Both the position numbers and the translations under genes were made by a program. A DNA stretch of 54,199 nt from Streptomyces actuosus. GTDB taxonomy: Bacteria; Actinomycetota; Actinomycetes; Streptomycetales; Streptomycetaceae. Of this stretch, positions 32,451-40,741 are shown piece by piece (position 1 is the stretch's first letter; each line of letters begins with the position of its first letter). The DNA is taken from contig NZ_JAFFZS010000044.1 of the NCBI RefSeq assembly GCF_016921115.1, forward strand, positions 1 to 54,199. Reading direction: 5' to 3'. The notes under the pieces were generated by a model. The model had not been told where the DNA came from and did not search any database. It saw only the letters and a list, made by a program, of their open reading frames with translations.

Positions 32451-33788
32451 GTGAGGCTGACGATTCTGGGCGGTGGCGGATTCCGGGTGCCGCTGGTGTA
32501 CGGGGCGCTGCTCGGCGATCGCGGCGCCGGCCGTGTGACCCGGGTCGTGCTGCACGACCTCGACCGCAGCCGCCTGCAGGCCGTCACCCGGGTGCTGCAC
32601 GAGCAGGCGGCGGGTGTACCGGACGCGCCGGAGGTGACCGCCACCACCGACCTCGACGAGGCGCTGCGCGGCACCGACTTCGTGTTCTGCGCGATCCGCG
32701 TCGGCGGCCTGCAGGGCCGCGCCGACGACGAGCGGGTGGCGCTCGCCGAGGGCGTGCTCGGGCAGGAGACGGTCGGCGCGGGCGGCATCGCCTACGGACT
32801 GCGGACGGTTCCCGTCGCCGCGGGCATCGCCCGGCGAGTGGCGCGCCTCGCCCCCGACGCCTGGGTCATCAACTTCACCAACCCCGCGGGACTGGTCACC
32901 GAGGCCATGGCCCGGCACCTCGGCGACCGCGTCATCGGTATCTGCGACTCCCCGGTCGGCCTGGGCCGCCGTGTCGCCCGGGTGCTCGGCGCCGACCCCC
33001 GTGAGGCGTTCGTCGACTACGCCGGCCTCAACCACCTCGGCTGGGTGCGTGCCCTGCGGGTGGCCGGGCGGGACCGGCTGCCCGACCTGCTCGCCGACCC
33101 GGACCTGCTGGGCTCCTTCGAGGAGGGCCGGCTCTTCGGCGCCGCCTGGCTGCAGTCCCTGGGAGCGATCCCCAACGAGTACCTGCACTACTACTACTTC
33201 AACCGCGAGACCGTGCGGGCCTACCAGGACGCCGAGCGCACGCGCGGCGCCTTCCTCCGCGACCAGCAGGCCGGCTTCTACGAGGAGATGCGGGACCCGG
33301 ACGCCCGCGCGCTCGCCGCCTGGGACCGCACCCGCGCCGAACGGGAGGCCACCTACATGGCCGAGAACCGGCGGACCGCCGGGGCCGGGGAGCGCGAGGC
33401 CGACGACCTGTCGGGCGGCTACGAGAAGGTGGCTCTGGCGTTGATGCGGGCCGTCGCACGCGACGAGCGGACCACTCTCGTCCTCAACGTCCGCAACCGC
33501 GGAACGCTGTCGGCCCTGGACGGCGACGCCGTCGTCGAGGTGCCCTGCCTGGTCGACGCGAACGGAGCGCACCCGATCACCGCCGACCCGCTCCCGGACC
33601 ACGCCACCGGGCTGGTCCGCGCGGTGAAGTCGGTCGAGCGGGACGTCCTCGACGCCGCCGGGTCCGGCTCCCGCGCGACGGCCGTCAGGGCCTTCGCGCT
33701 CCATCCGCTCGTCGACTCGGTGTCCGTCGCCCGTCGGCTCGTCGAGGGCTACACCGCCGTCCACCCCGGCCTCGCCTACCTGCGGTGA
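32451..33788 (+). CDS. GH4 family 6-phospho-beta-glucosidase/alpha-glycosidase
   Basis: A 445-residue protein from GTG 32451. The N-terminal NAD site is LTILGGGGFRVPLVYGAL. GH4 hallmarks follow: FVFCAIRVGGLQGRADDERVAL, the metal-ligand Cys in GICDSPVG, NFTNPAGLVTEA, and the metal-ligand His in GLNHLGW, then NEYLHYYYF. These enzymes use NAD and Mn for redox-assisted cleavage of phosphorylated or free glycosides in the cytosol. No sugar PTS or ABC genes are adjacent, so the substrate cannot be assigned. It ends about 220 bases before the bidirectional terminator facing the chitinase gene. Confidence 0.88.
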   Translation: MRLTILGGGGFRVPLVYGALLGDRGAGRVTRVVLHDLDRSRLQAVTRVLHEQAAGVPDAPEVTATTDLDEALRGTDFVFCAIRVGGLQGRADDERVALAEGVLGQETVGAGGIAYGLRTVPVAAGIARRVARLAPDAWVINFTNPAGLVTEAMARHLGDRVIGICDSPVGLGRRVARVLGADPREAFVDYAGLNHLGWVRALRVAGRDRLPDLLADPDLLGSFEEGRLFGAAWLQSLGAIPNEYLHYYYFNRETVRAYQDAERTRGAFLRDQQAGFYEEMRDPDARALAAWDRTRAEREATYMAENRRTAGAGEREADDLSGGYEKVALALMRAVARDERTTLVLNVRNRGTLSALDGDAVVEVPCLVDANGAHPITADPLPDHATGLVRAVKSVERDVLDAAGSGSRATAVRAFALHPLVDSVSVARRLVEGYTAVHPGLAYLR

Positions 33789-33880
33789 GCCGCCGGCCGG
33801 GAACCGGATCGTCGCACGTGAGCACCTCGGGCCGGTCGGCCGACCCCCGTACCGCGGCCGACCGACCCGAGCCCCCGTGT

Positions 33881-33952
33881 GCTTCCCCCGTTCCCCCCGG
33901 TGCGTCCCCCGTTCCCCCGTTCCCCCCGTTCCCCCGTGCGGTTCCCCCGTTG
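33881..33952. repeat. Tandem GTTCCCCC simple repeat
   Basis: The stretch consists of variants of CCCCCGTT and CCCCCCGTT repeated about eight times with two interruptions (GGTGCGT, GTGCG). It lies in the convergent spacer between GH4 and chitinase genes. Its length is likely variable between strains through slipped-strand copying. Confidence 0.7.
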
Positions 33953-34008
33953 TCCTTCTCTCGTATGAGCGACTGTCGCGCCTCCTGATACACCCCTGCG
34001 GAAAAGAA

Positions 34009-34035
34009 GTCCCCCCGATCCGTGACCGGGGGGAC
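34009..34035. terminator. Bidirectional terminator between GH4 and chitinase genes
   Basis: GTCCCCCCG (34009-34017) and CGGGGGGAC (34027-34035) give a perfect 9-bp stem with a 9-base loop. It sits between convergent genes, 35 bases from the chitinase stop. A GAAAAGAA run lies on the left side, which reads as a T-rich tract for minus-strand transcripts. Confidence 0.75.
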
Positions 34036-34069
34036 GTCGGGGGCTCGCGCAGGGTGCGTGCGGGTGCGG

Positions 34070-35758
34070 TCAGCCGGTGAATCCGGCGGTGATGGAGGTG
34101 AACTGCCAGTTGCTCTGGCTGATCCCGGAGCAGTTGCTGGTCACCCCGCCGCCCGGGCAGGGGCGGTCCCGGTTGACCGACCAGAAGGCGAGCCGGGCGA
34201 TGTGGTGCCCGTTGGCCCAGTCGCGGATCTGGGTCCAGATCGTGGGCGTGGTGTTCTCCCGCTGGTCGGACAGGCCGTTCATGCCGGAGATGCCGATGTG
34301 CGCGTAGGCGGTGGCGTCGTCCCAGCCGAAGGTGGACTTCAGCTTGCTCTTCAGCCCCTCGGCGGCGTTCACGGTGTTGCCGTACATGTCGGACCCGCCG
34401 CCGAAGTCGAACGGCATGATCGTGAAGACGTCGATTCCGGCGCCGATCGACTTGGCCTGCTCGATCAGCCGGTTGCCGTAGTACGTGGGCCCCGTCGTCG
34501 ACGTCCCGAAGGTCACGATGGTCCGCAGACCGGGGTTGTTCGCCTTGAGGGTCTTCAGCGCGGTGAGGATCTTCGCCTGCACGGCCTCGTTCTCGAACTC
34601 GTCCGAGTTCTCGATGTCGAAGTCGACCGCCTTGAGCCCGAAGGCGTCGATCACCTTCTGCGTCGCCGCGGCGAGCGCGCTCGCGGAGGAGCAGTTGGCG
34701 CCGAGCTTGCTGCCCTGCCAGCCGCCGAACGACGGCACCACGTCACCGCCCGCGGCGCGGATCTGGTTGATGGCGGTCTGGTCGACGCCGCCGGTCAGTG
34801 ACCGCTGGCCGTCCCAGGCGGGGGTGCAGCCCCCGGAGTCCAGGACGAACGCCATCGTGAACGCCTTGACGCCGGTCGCGTTCATCACCGTCTGCGGGTT
34901 GGGCGGGTCGCCCCAGCCCTCGTAGAGATAGGGCGCGGCCTGCTTGAAGCCGGAGCCTCCCCCGCCGCCGCCCGCATCGGTGGTCACGGTCACGGCGTTC
35001 GAGGCGGCCGAGGTGTTCCCGGCGGCGTCCCGTGCCCGGACGGTGAAGGTGTAGGAGGTGCTCGACGCCAGTCCGCCGACCGTGCCGGCGGTGCCGGAGA
35101 CGCTGAGCACCTTGCTCGACCCGCGGTAGACGTCGTACCCGGTCACGCCCACGTTGTCCGTGGCGGCGTGCCACGCCAGCGACACGCTCGACGAGGTCTT
35201 GCCGGTGGAGGTCAGGCCCGTGGGCGCGGTGGGGGCCTGGGTGTCGGAGCCGCCTCCTCCGCCGGGGCCGTCGAGGCTGACGTCGTCGGCGTAGTACGAG
35301 CCCTGCGCGTACCAGCCGTGGAGGTAGACCGTGGCGCTGGTCTGCGAGGCGCCGGTCGTGAAGGACACCGACAGCTTGCTGTACGACGACGGGGAGGTCG
35401 TCCAGGTCGAGGGACCGCCGTTCACGCCGAGGTACACGTAGGAGCCGCGCACCCAGCCGCTGAGGCTGTACGTGGTGTTCGGTTGCACGGCGACGGTCTG
35501 GCTGCACTGGGCGGTGTCGCTGGAACTCGCGGCGCCCTGAAGAGCCTTGGAGCCGCCGTGCACGGGGGAGGAGACGACGGAGCCGAGGTTGCCGGTGCAG
35601 GTCCAGGGGGAGAGGCCGGCCTCGAAACCGGGGTTGGTCAGGATGTCGGCCGCCTCGGCGGTGCCGGGCAGGGCGACGGCGCCGGTGAAGGCGAGGGCGG
35701 CGGTGCCGAGCAGGGCGAGAAGACGGCGTCTCGGACGTCGGGGAAGTGAGGTGCGCAC
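34070..35758 (-). CDS. Secreted GH18 chitinase with CBM and FnIII domains
   Basis: A 562-residue protein; GTG 35758 is chosen because GGGAGA lies about 7 bases upstream. The signal peptide has RRPRRRLLALLGTAALAFTG, cleavage near AEA-AD. Domains: an N-terminal carbohydrate-binding beta-sandwich (ILTNPGFEAGLSPWTC, to ~residue 170), a fibronectin III repeat (APTGLTSTGKTSSSVSLAWHAATDNVGVTGYDVYR), a poly-Gly linker, then GH18 (about 275-562). The catalytic DxDxE motif is seen as AVDFDIENSDEF. It should degrade chitin outside the cell. A pair of DasR-like sites surrounds its -35 region, fitting known N-acetylglucosamine control of Streptomyces chitinases. Confidence 0.92.
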   Translation of the reverse strand: MRTSLPRRPRRRLLALLGTAALAFTGAVALPGTAEAADILTNPGFEAGLSPWTCTGNLGSVVSSPVHGGSKALQGAASSSDTAQCSQTVAVQPNTTYSLSGWVRGSYVYLGVNGGPSTWTTSPSSYSKLSVSFTTGASQTSATVYLHGWYAQGSYYADDVSLDGPGGGGGSDTQAPTAPTGLTSTGKTSSSVSLAWHAATDNVGVTGYDVYRGSSKVLSVSGTAGTVGGLASSTSYTFTVRARDAAGNTSAASNAVTVTTDAGGGGGGSGFKQAAPYLYEGWGDPPNPQTVMNATGVKAFTMAFVLDSGGCTPAWDGQRSLTGGVDQTAINQIRAAGGDVVPSFGGWQGSKLGANCSSASALAAATQKVIDAFGLKAVDFDIENSDEFENEAVQAKILTALKTLKANNPGLRTIVTFGTSTTGPTYYGNRLIEQAKSIGAGIDVFTIMPFDFGGGSDMYGNTVNAAEGLKSKLKSTFGWDDATAYAHIGISGMNGLSDQRENTTPTIWTQIRDWANGHHIARLAFWSVNRDRPCPGGGVTSNCSGISQSNWQFTSITAGFTG

Positions 35759-35825
35759 ACGATCTCCCTGGAGGAGTGGGGGTGTTCGGGAGGCACGAAC
35801 GTGCTCGATGGTGCGCAACCAAGTT

Positions 35826-35875
35826 GGTATGGACCAATCGCGCTGTCAAGGGGAAGCGGTGAATTGGTCCATACC
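35826..35875 (-). promoter_or_regulatory. Chitinase promoter with paired inverted GGTATGGACCAAT sites
   Basis: GGTATGGACCAAT (35826-35838) and ATTGGTCCATACC (35863-35875) are perfect 13-bp inverted copies. Between them, TGTCAA at 35844-35849 reads TTGACA on the minus strand, a consensus -35. Each site resembles the DasR box ACTGGTCTAGACCACT and the repeats known from Streptomyces chitinase promoters; aligning AATTGGTCCATACCTGTT gives about 11 of 16 matches. Confidence 0.7.
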
Positions 35876-35890
35876 TGTTGGGTGTTCGGG

Positions 35891-37024
35891 TCAGAGGGGC
35901 AGCGCCTGTGCGGCCTGTGCCGCTTGCGCCGGCTGGTTCGGCTCGACGGGCTGGGCGGGGGCCGGCACCGCCGGCAGCGGCTCTCGCTGCGGCGGCAGCG
36001 TCACCGGCCGCAGCGGCCGGGGCCCGGAGACCACCGTGTAGTCCTGCCCGAGGAACGGCGGTGCCATCTCACCGGGGTCCTCCCCGAGCGCCAACTGCAC
36101 CGCCGCCCACGGGACGTTGATCCCGCACAGGGACAGCTGGTGCAGCCCGCCCGCCGGGCGGGTGTTGACGTCCAGCAGTACCGGCCGGTCGCCGTACATC
36201 CGGAACTGGATGTTGGAGAGATGGTGCAGACCGAAGCCCTCGGCGATCCTCCGGGCCGGCTCCAGCCACTGCTCGTGCAGGGTGAAGCCCCGGCGCCTGC
36301 CGTTCTTGGTGCGGCCCACCGCGAGTCGGATCCGGTTGTCCGGTCCGGTCAGGCAGTCCACCGACACCTCGGGCTCCTCCAGGCGCGGCATCACCAGCCA
36401 GTCCACCGGCTCCTCGGCCCGCCGCATCGCGTCCACCACCAGCTCCAGCGGCACGTACGGGCCGGGGAAGCCGCCGAGGTGCACGAGCGAGAAGGGCGCA
36501 CGGGTGATCACACGGAAACCCACCCCTCCCGCACCGGACGCCGGCTTGAAGCACGCCTTGTGCCCCGCGTCCTCCAACTCGTCCACGGCGCCGATGAGTT
36601 CGTCCGCCGTGCGGACCCGCCACCACGGCGGCACCGGTACCCCGATCGCCTGTACGGCCTGGTAGGCGACCACCTTGTCCTGGAAGACGGTGACCGCCTC
36701 GGGCGGCGGCGCCAGCAGCGCCGTGCCGAGTGCCGCGAACTCGGCGCGGTGCGCCACGATCGCCGCCTGGTGCAGCCTCGGCACGAACACGTCGATGCCG
36801 CGCCGCTGGCACTGGTCGAGGGCGTACTCCACGTACCCCGCCGCGGACAGGCCCTCCGGCTCCAGCTCGGCGGTGTCGGCTGCCGCCAGCACAGGGGAGT
36901 CCGCGTCACCGTGCGTGGCATGGATCTCCACGGCCCGGTCGCCGGGATTTCGGCGCAGCTGATCCATGAAGAACACGTTCTCCGCGTACGTGCGGTTGAG
37001 CCAGACGCGTACGCGAGAGACCAT
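35891..37024 (-). CDS. ATP-grasp domain protein
   Basis: A 377-residue protein from ATG 37024. The ATP-grasp core is plain: FQDKVVAYQAVQAIGVPVPP, the nucleotide loop ACFKPASGAGGVGFRVI, EEPEVSVDCLTG, and metal ligands in PVLLDVNTRPAGG. It resembles carbamoyl-phosphate-synthase-like ligases that join an acid to an amine or thiol through an acyl phosphate. The last ~40 residues are a Pro/Ala/Gln-rich tail (PAVPAPAQPVEPNQPAQAA) of low complexity. The substrate is unknown. It starts divergently from the metallophosphoesterase gene (284 bases), and the chitinase promoter lies just beyond its 3' end. Confidence 0.8.
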   Translation of the reverse strand: MVSRVRVWLNRTYAENVFFMDQLRRNPGDRAVEIHATHGDADSPVLAAADTAELEPEGLSAAGYVEYALDQCQRRGIDVFVPRLHQAAIVAHRAEFAALGTALLAPPPEAVTVFQDKVVAYQAVQAIGVPVPPWWRVRTADELIGAVDELEDAGHKACFKPASGAGGVGFRVITRAPFSLVHLGGFPGPYVPLELVVDAMRRAEEPVDWLVMPRLEEPEVSVDCLTGPDNRIRLAVGRTKNGRRRGFTLHEQWLEPARRIAEGFGLHHLSNIQFRMYGDRPVLLDVNTRPAGGLHQLSLCGINVPWAAVQLALGEDPGEMAPPFLGQDYTVVSGPRPLRPVTLPPQREPLPAVPAPAQPVEPNQPAQAAQAAQALPL

Positions 37025-37308
37025 TCAGGCCGCCTTTCAGGGTTCGCGGGCAGGGCGAAGCGGCCCGTGCCCGGGCAGGATGGAGGGAGGGACACCGGAC
37101 CGCACTGCGCGAAGAGAGGTTCCGGCGGCGGTGTTGGGGGCGATCATACGGCTTTCCCGTGCCCCCGCGTGCAACGCCCGTGTTACGGAATTCCGGCCCG
37201 GAAGGCCCCTGTTTCCCCGATCTCCGCGACCGGCCGGGAATGTGCTTGTCCGCCGCCGGTGAATGTGTTGTCGTGATGCCAGTCATGTGACTGGACGGGG
37301 GAGAGAAC

Positions 37309-38169
37309 GTGGCGTCGACGGCCGGTGGTGCCGGGCAACTGCTGGCCATCAGTGATCTGCACATCGGGTACCCGGAGAACCGTGCTCTGGTGGAACAGAT
37401 GCGCCCGGAGACGGACGACGACTGGCTGCTGGTCGCCGGCGACGTCTCGGAGAAGGCCGCGGACATCCGCTGGGCCCTGAAGACCCTTGCGAGCCGCTTC
37501 CGCCAGGTGGTGTGGGCGCCGGGCAACCACGAGCTGTGGACCCACCCCCGCGACCCGGTCACCCTGCGCGGTGTCGAGCGCTACCAGCACCTGGTCGCGA
37601 TCTGCCGCGACCTGGGCGTCCTCACGCCCGAGGACCCCTACCCCGTGTGGGAGGGCCCCGGCGGCCCGGTCGCGATCGCCCCGCTGTTCCTGCTGTACGA
37701 CTACTCCTTCCTGCCCGAGGGCTGCAGCACCAAGGAGGAGGGGCTGGCCTACGCCCACGGCACCGGCATCGTCTGCAACGACGAGTTCCTGCTCCACCCG
37801 GACCCGTATCCGAGCCGCGAGGACTGGTGCCGGGCCCGGGTCGCCGAGACCGAGCGCCGGCTGTCGGAACTGCCCGACGGCCTGCCCACGGTGCTGGTGA
37901 ACCACTACCCGCTGCACCGGCACCCGACCGAGGTCCTGTGGCACCCCGAGTTCGCCATGTGGTGCGGCACCGGGCAGACCGCCGACTGGCACCGCCGCTT
38001 CCGCGTCGCCGCCATGGTCTACGGGCATCTGCACATCCCCCGCACCACCCACCACGAGGGCGTCCGCTTCGAGGAGGTGTCCGTGGGCTACCCGCGCGAA
38101 TGGCGCAAGCGCGCGGACGAGCCCGGCCGGCTGCGCCGCATCCTGCCGCTGGAGGTCGCAGCCCGGTGA
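37309..38169 (+). CDS. Calcineurin-like metallophosphoesterase
   Basis: A 286-residue protein from GTG 37309. All five metal-binding blocks are present: SDLHIGYPEN, AGDVSEKA, APGNHELWTH, VNHYPLH and YGHLHIPRT. Such proteins hydrolyse phosphomonoesters or diesters with two metal ions in the cytosol. Its stop overlaps the start of the phosphopantetheinyl transferase by four bases, so the two are co-translated. From memory this pairing recurs in Streptomyces (SCO6672-SCO6673). A role in removing or recycling phosphopantetheine or CoA fragments would suit the pairing but is inference. Confidence 0.88.
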   Translation: MASTAGGAGQLLAISDLHIGYPENRALVEQMRPETDDDWLLVAGDVSEKAADIRWALKTLASRFRQVVWAPGNHELWTHPRDPVTLRGVERYQHLVAICRDLGVLTPEDPYPVWEGPGGPVAIAPLFLLYDYSFLPEGCSTKEEGLAYAHGTGIVCNDEFLLHPDPYPSREDWCRARVAETERRLSELPDGLPTVLVNHYPLHRHPTEVLWHPEFAMWCGTGQTADWHRRFRVAAMVYGHLHIPRTTHHEGVRFEEVSVGYPREWRKRADEPGRLRRILPLEVAAR

Positions 38170-38867
38170 TCGAGGAACTGCTGCCCGCGTCGGTGGCCGC
38201 CGTGGAGGCCCGCATCGACGACGACGCAGCCGTGGCTGCGGCGGACGAGGCCCTGCTCCACCCCGAGGAGGCCGCGCTCGTCGCCCAGGCGGTGGCCAAG
38301 CGGCGCCGCGAGTTCGCCGCCGTACGGGCCTGCGCCCGCCAGGCCATGGAGAAGCTCGGGGTACCGCCGCAGCCCGTGCTGTCGGGCCGGCGCGGCGCCC
38401 CTCGCTGGCCGGACGGTCTGACCGGCAGCATGACCCACTGCGACGGCTACTGTGCCGCCGCCCTCGTGCGCACCGCCGACCTGGCGTCCCTCGGCATCGA
38501 CGCCGAGCCCCACGGGCCGCTGCCCGAGGGCGTGCTGCCCGTCGTGACGCTGCCCGCGGAGCGGGACCGGCTGCGGCGGCTGTCCGTCGCTCGCCCGGAC
38601 ATCCACTGGGACCGGCTGCTGTTCAGCGCCAAGGAGTCGGTCTACAAGGCGTGGTTCCCCCTCACCGGGCTCTGGCTGGACTTCTCCGAGGCCGACATCG
38701 ACCTGTGGGCCGACCCCGGCTTCGACGTGCCCGGCCATGGCGGTCTGCGCGCCGAACTCCTGGTGCCCGGGCCGACGGTGGACGGCCGCCGCGTCCAGAC
38801 CTTCGAGGGCCGCTGGACGGTCCGGCAGGGTCTGGTGGCGACGGCCGTGCCGGTGCCGCACGGCTGA
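38166..38867 (+). CDS. Sfp-type 4'-phosphopantetheinyl transferase
   Basis: A 233-residue protein from GTG 38166 (GTGA overlap). The two family signatures are intact: SLGIDAEPHGPLPEG (G-I-D-x-E, metal-binding Asp and Glu) and LLFSAKESVYKAWFPLTG (F-S-x-K-E-S-x-x-K). The arginine-rich N-terminal substrate block is KRRREFAAVRACAR. It moves 4'-phosphopantetheine from CoA to a Ser of carrier proteins, priming polyketide, peptide or fatty-acid synthases. No carrier protein or megasynthase gene is in this window, so it probably serves clusters elsewhere. Confidence 0.92.
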   Translation: MIEELLPASVAAVEARIDDDAAVAAADEALLHPEEAALVAQAVAKRRREFAAVRACARQAMEKLGVPPQPVLSGRRGAPRWPDGLTGSMTHCDGYCAAALVRTADLASLGIDAEPHGPLPEGVLPVVTLPAERDRLRRLSVARPDIHWDRLLFSAKESVYKAWFPLTGLWLDFSEADIDLWADPGFDVPGHGGLRAELLVPGPTVDGRRVQTFEGRWTVRQGLVATAVPVPHG

Positions 38868-38874
38868 GGGTCCG

Positions 38875-39111
38875 TCACGGCCGCGGGTGCCACCGCTCCA
38901 GCAGGCGGAAGAACTCCGCCTCGTTGCCCGCGAGGCCCGCGCGGGTCAGCGCCTGTTCGGCCTCGGCGAGCACGGCCGGCGGCACCACGGCCGCCCGCGG
39001 CCCGTCCGGAGCGGTGTCCGCCTGGGCGAAGGCGGCCCGGACCGTGTGCAGCAGGCGCAGATAGGCCTGTACGGCGCTGCGTTCGCGGTCGGTCGGAACG
39101 GCGGTCGGCAT
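38875..39111 (-). CDS. Small conserved-looking hypothetical protein
   Basis: A 78-residue, mostly helical protein from ATG 39111. Segments include RERSAVQAYLRLLHTVRAAFAQADTAP and LTRAGLAGNEAEFFRLLERW. Codon use is coding-like and it fits between neighbours without overlap, 7 bases from the convergent transferase stop. I do not recognise a family. The open frame continues upstream to 39798, but that part lies antisense to the ImmA gene and is not coding-like. Confidence 0.5.
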   Translation of the reverse strand: MPTAVPTDRERSAVQAYLRLLHTVRAAFAQADTAPDGPRAAVVPPAVLAEAEQALTRAGLAGNEAEFFRLLERWHPRP

Positions 39112-39287
39112 GGTACGGCTCTCCCCGCGTCGATCTGGTCGCGGCGGGGACTCTCCCCGCTCCACCAGCTTGCCGCCCCCCACTGACAATCGGGTCGCGC
39201 CGAGGCCCGGTTCGCCCGCTCGGCGGAGCCTGGCGGCGCCTGCACGTCCCACGGGCCGCCGGCCCGGCCCGGCAACGCCCGGGGCCC

Positions 39288-39827
39288 TCAGCCCCGGTAC
39301 CCCAGCGACGCCTCGATCCGCCCCGCCAGATGCTCGGCGCGGGAAGCGCTCCGCAGCGCCGACCCGGTCAGCCAGGTACGGCACTTGGTCGCCAGCAGGA
39401 GCCCGAACCGCTCGGCCTCCCGCTCGTCGTCCAGGTCGAAGCGGGTGCGCGCGGCGACGGTGCGGACGGTGGCCGCGAGGTCGCTGTCGTCGTGGAGGAG
39501 CCGTGCCGCCACCGTCGCGCCGTCGACGTGGTGCCCGCTGTGCCCGGCCTGCATGTGCCACAGCTCGTGGCCCAGGATCACCAACTGGTGCTCGGGAGCC
39601 GTGCGCTCCTCGATGACGACCAGGTCCTGGTCGGCCATGTCGAGCCACAGCCCGCTGGCGGTTCCGGGCGGGAAGGAGGAGGTGCGGAAGTGGACGGGCC
39701 GCCCACGGCGCCGGCTCATCGCCGAGCACAGCGCGGTGTACAGCGCGGAGGGCGGGGCCGGGGCCGGGAGATCCAGCTCGTCGACCAGCTCGCCGCACAG
39801 GCGGCGCATGTCCTTACCGATGCCCAC
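39288..39827 (-). CDS. ImmA/IrrE-type zinc-metallopeptidase domain protein
   Basis: A 179-residue protein from ATG 39827. It carries the HExxH zinc motif as ILGHELWHMQAGH, preceded by a strand ending in DLVVIEER and followed by an R-E-A-E-R helix (DDEREAERFGLLLATKCRTW) that usually supplies the third ligand. ImmA/IrrE proteins cleave or control a paired XRE repressor under stress. Here the upstream XRE gene lies 15 bases away on the same strand, giving the expected regulator-peptidase pair. No integrase or excision genes accompany it. Confidence 0.85.
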   Translation of the reverse strand: MGIGKDMRRLCGELVDELDLPAPAPPSALYTALCSAMSRRRGRPVHFRTSSFPPGTASGLWLDMADQDLVVIEERTAPEHQLVILGHELWHMQAGHSGHHVDGATVAARLLHDDSDLAATVRTVAARTRFDLDDEREAERFGLLLATKCRTWLTGSALRSASRAEHLAGRIEASLGYRG

Positions 39828-39842
39828 AGTTCTCTCCCGCGA

Positions 39843-40523
39843 TCACGACTCGGGCCGCTTGACGCTCTCCAGGAGCATGTCCAGCCATTCGGCGACCTTG
39901 TCGCGATGCTGGTCGGTGGGCAGCTGCGCGGCCCGCCAGGCGATGCCGCGCACGCCGTGGTCCTGCAGCAGTCGCTCCAGCGGGTCGTCCACGGCCTCGG
40001 CCGCCTCCCGCTCGCGGTCGGCGAGTTTCTGCAGCAGTTCCTGCTCGGTGCGTTGCAGGGCACCGGCGAGCGCCTCGGGATCCTCGGCGGTGAGGAAGCC
40101 GGCATGGACGCGGAAGAAGCGCTGGAGCGCGTCGCAGTGCTCCATGGTGGGGCGCCGGTCGCCGTTGATGAGGGCGCCGGCCTGCTGCCGCGACATGCCG
40201 GCACCGTCGGCGATCTCCTGCTGCGTGTATCTGCGGCCGTTGGGCTTGAGTCGGGTCCGGCGCAGCAGGTCCAGACGCTGCAGGAAACGGGCCTGCACAT
40301 CCGGTTCCCCGGCGGGCCGGCCGCGCAGCAGGGCCTTCACGACGGGTTCGGGAACACCGCAGGCCACCGACAGCCGCGCGGTGTCGAACACCTCCGCGTG
40401 CGGGACGCCCAGCCGGTCCGCGAGCACAGTGACGCGGGTGGCGACGGCGGTCAGACCGGACGTCGCCGTGGCGCCGGGAACCTCGAAGCCATCCGTCACC
40501 GACAGATCTCCTACGTCTCTCAC
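39843..40523 (-). CDS. XRE-family regulator paired with ImmA-like gene
   Basis: A 226-residue protein from ATG 40523; a later GTG (VTDGFEVPG) is an alternative start. The helix-turn-helix is RRYTQQEIADGAGMSRQQAGALINGDRRPTMEH, centred at about residue 110, followed by HCDALQRFFRVHAGFLTAEDPE. A C-terminal coiled-coil-like segment (LQRTEQELLQKLADREREAAEA) could dimerise. It is co-directional with the ImmA-like gene 15 bases downstream and divergent from the MmyB-like gene. It is probably the repressor cleaved or antagonised by its partner. Confidence 0.8.
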   Translation of the reverse strand: MRDVGDLSVTDGFEVPGATATSGLTAVATRVTVLADRLGVPHAEVFDTARLSVACGVPEPVVKALLRGRPAGEPDVQARFLQRLDLLRRTRLKPNGRRYTQQEIADGAGMSRQQAGALINGDRRPTMEHCDALQRFFRVHAGFLTAEDPEALAGALQRTEQELLQKLADREREAAEAVDDPLERLLQDHGVRGIAWRAAQLPTDQHRDKVAEWLDMLLESVKRPES

Positions 40524-40741
40524 CGCCCGCTCACCGGCGGCCGGGCCGCGCTGGCGCGGTCACTGCGAACTGCCCGGAGATTACTCGGTGGTTCGAACTC
40601 ACATCCAGGTCTCGCCACAACTGTGGCCAATTTCAGCCGTCAACGAGCGCGAAATGCCACGATAGTTGACACGACTTGCGTCGGGGCACCAGGATCGGGA
40701 CGCCGCGTGAAGGCCGCAGAGGCAAGAGGGGTGACCTCCCG

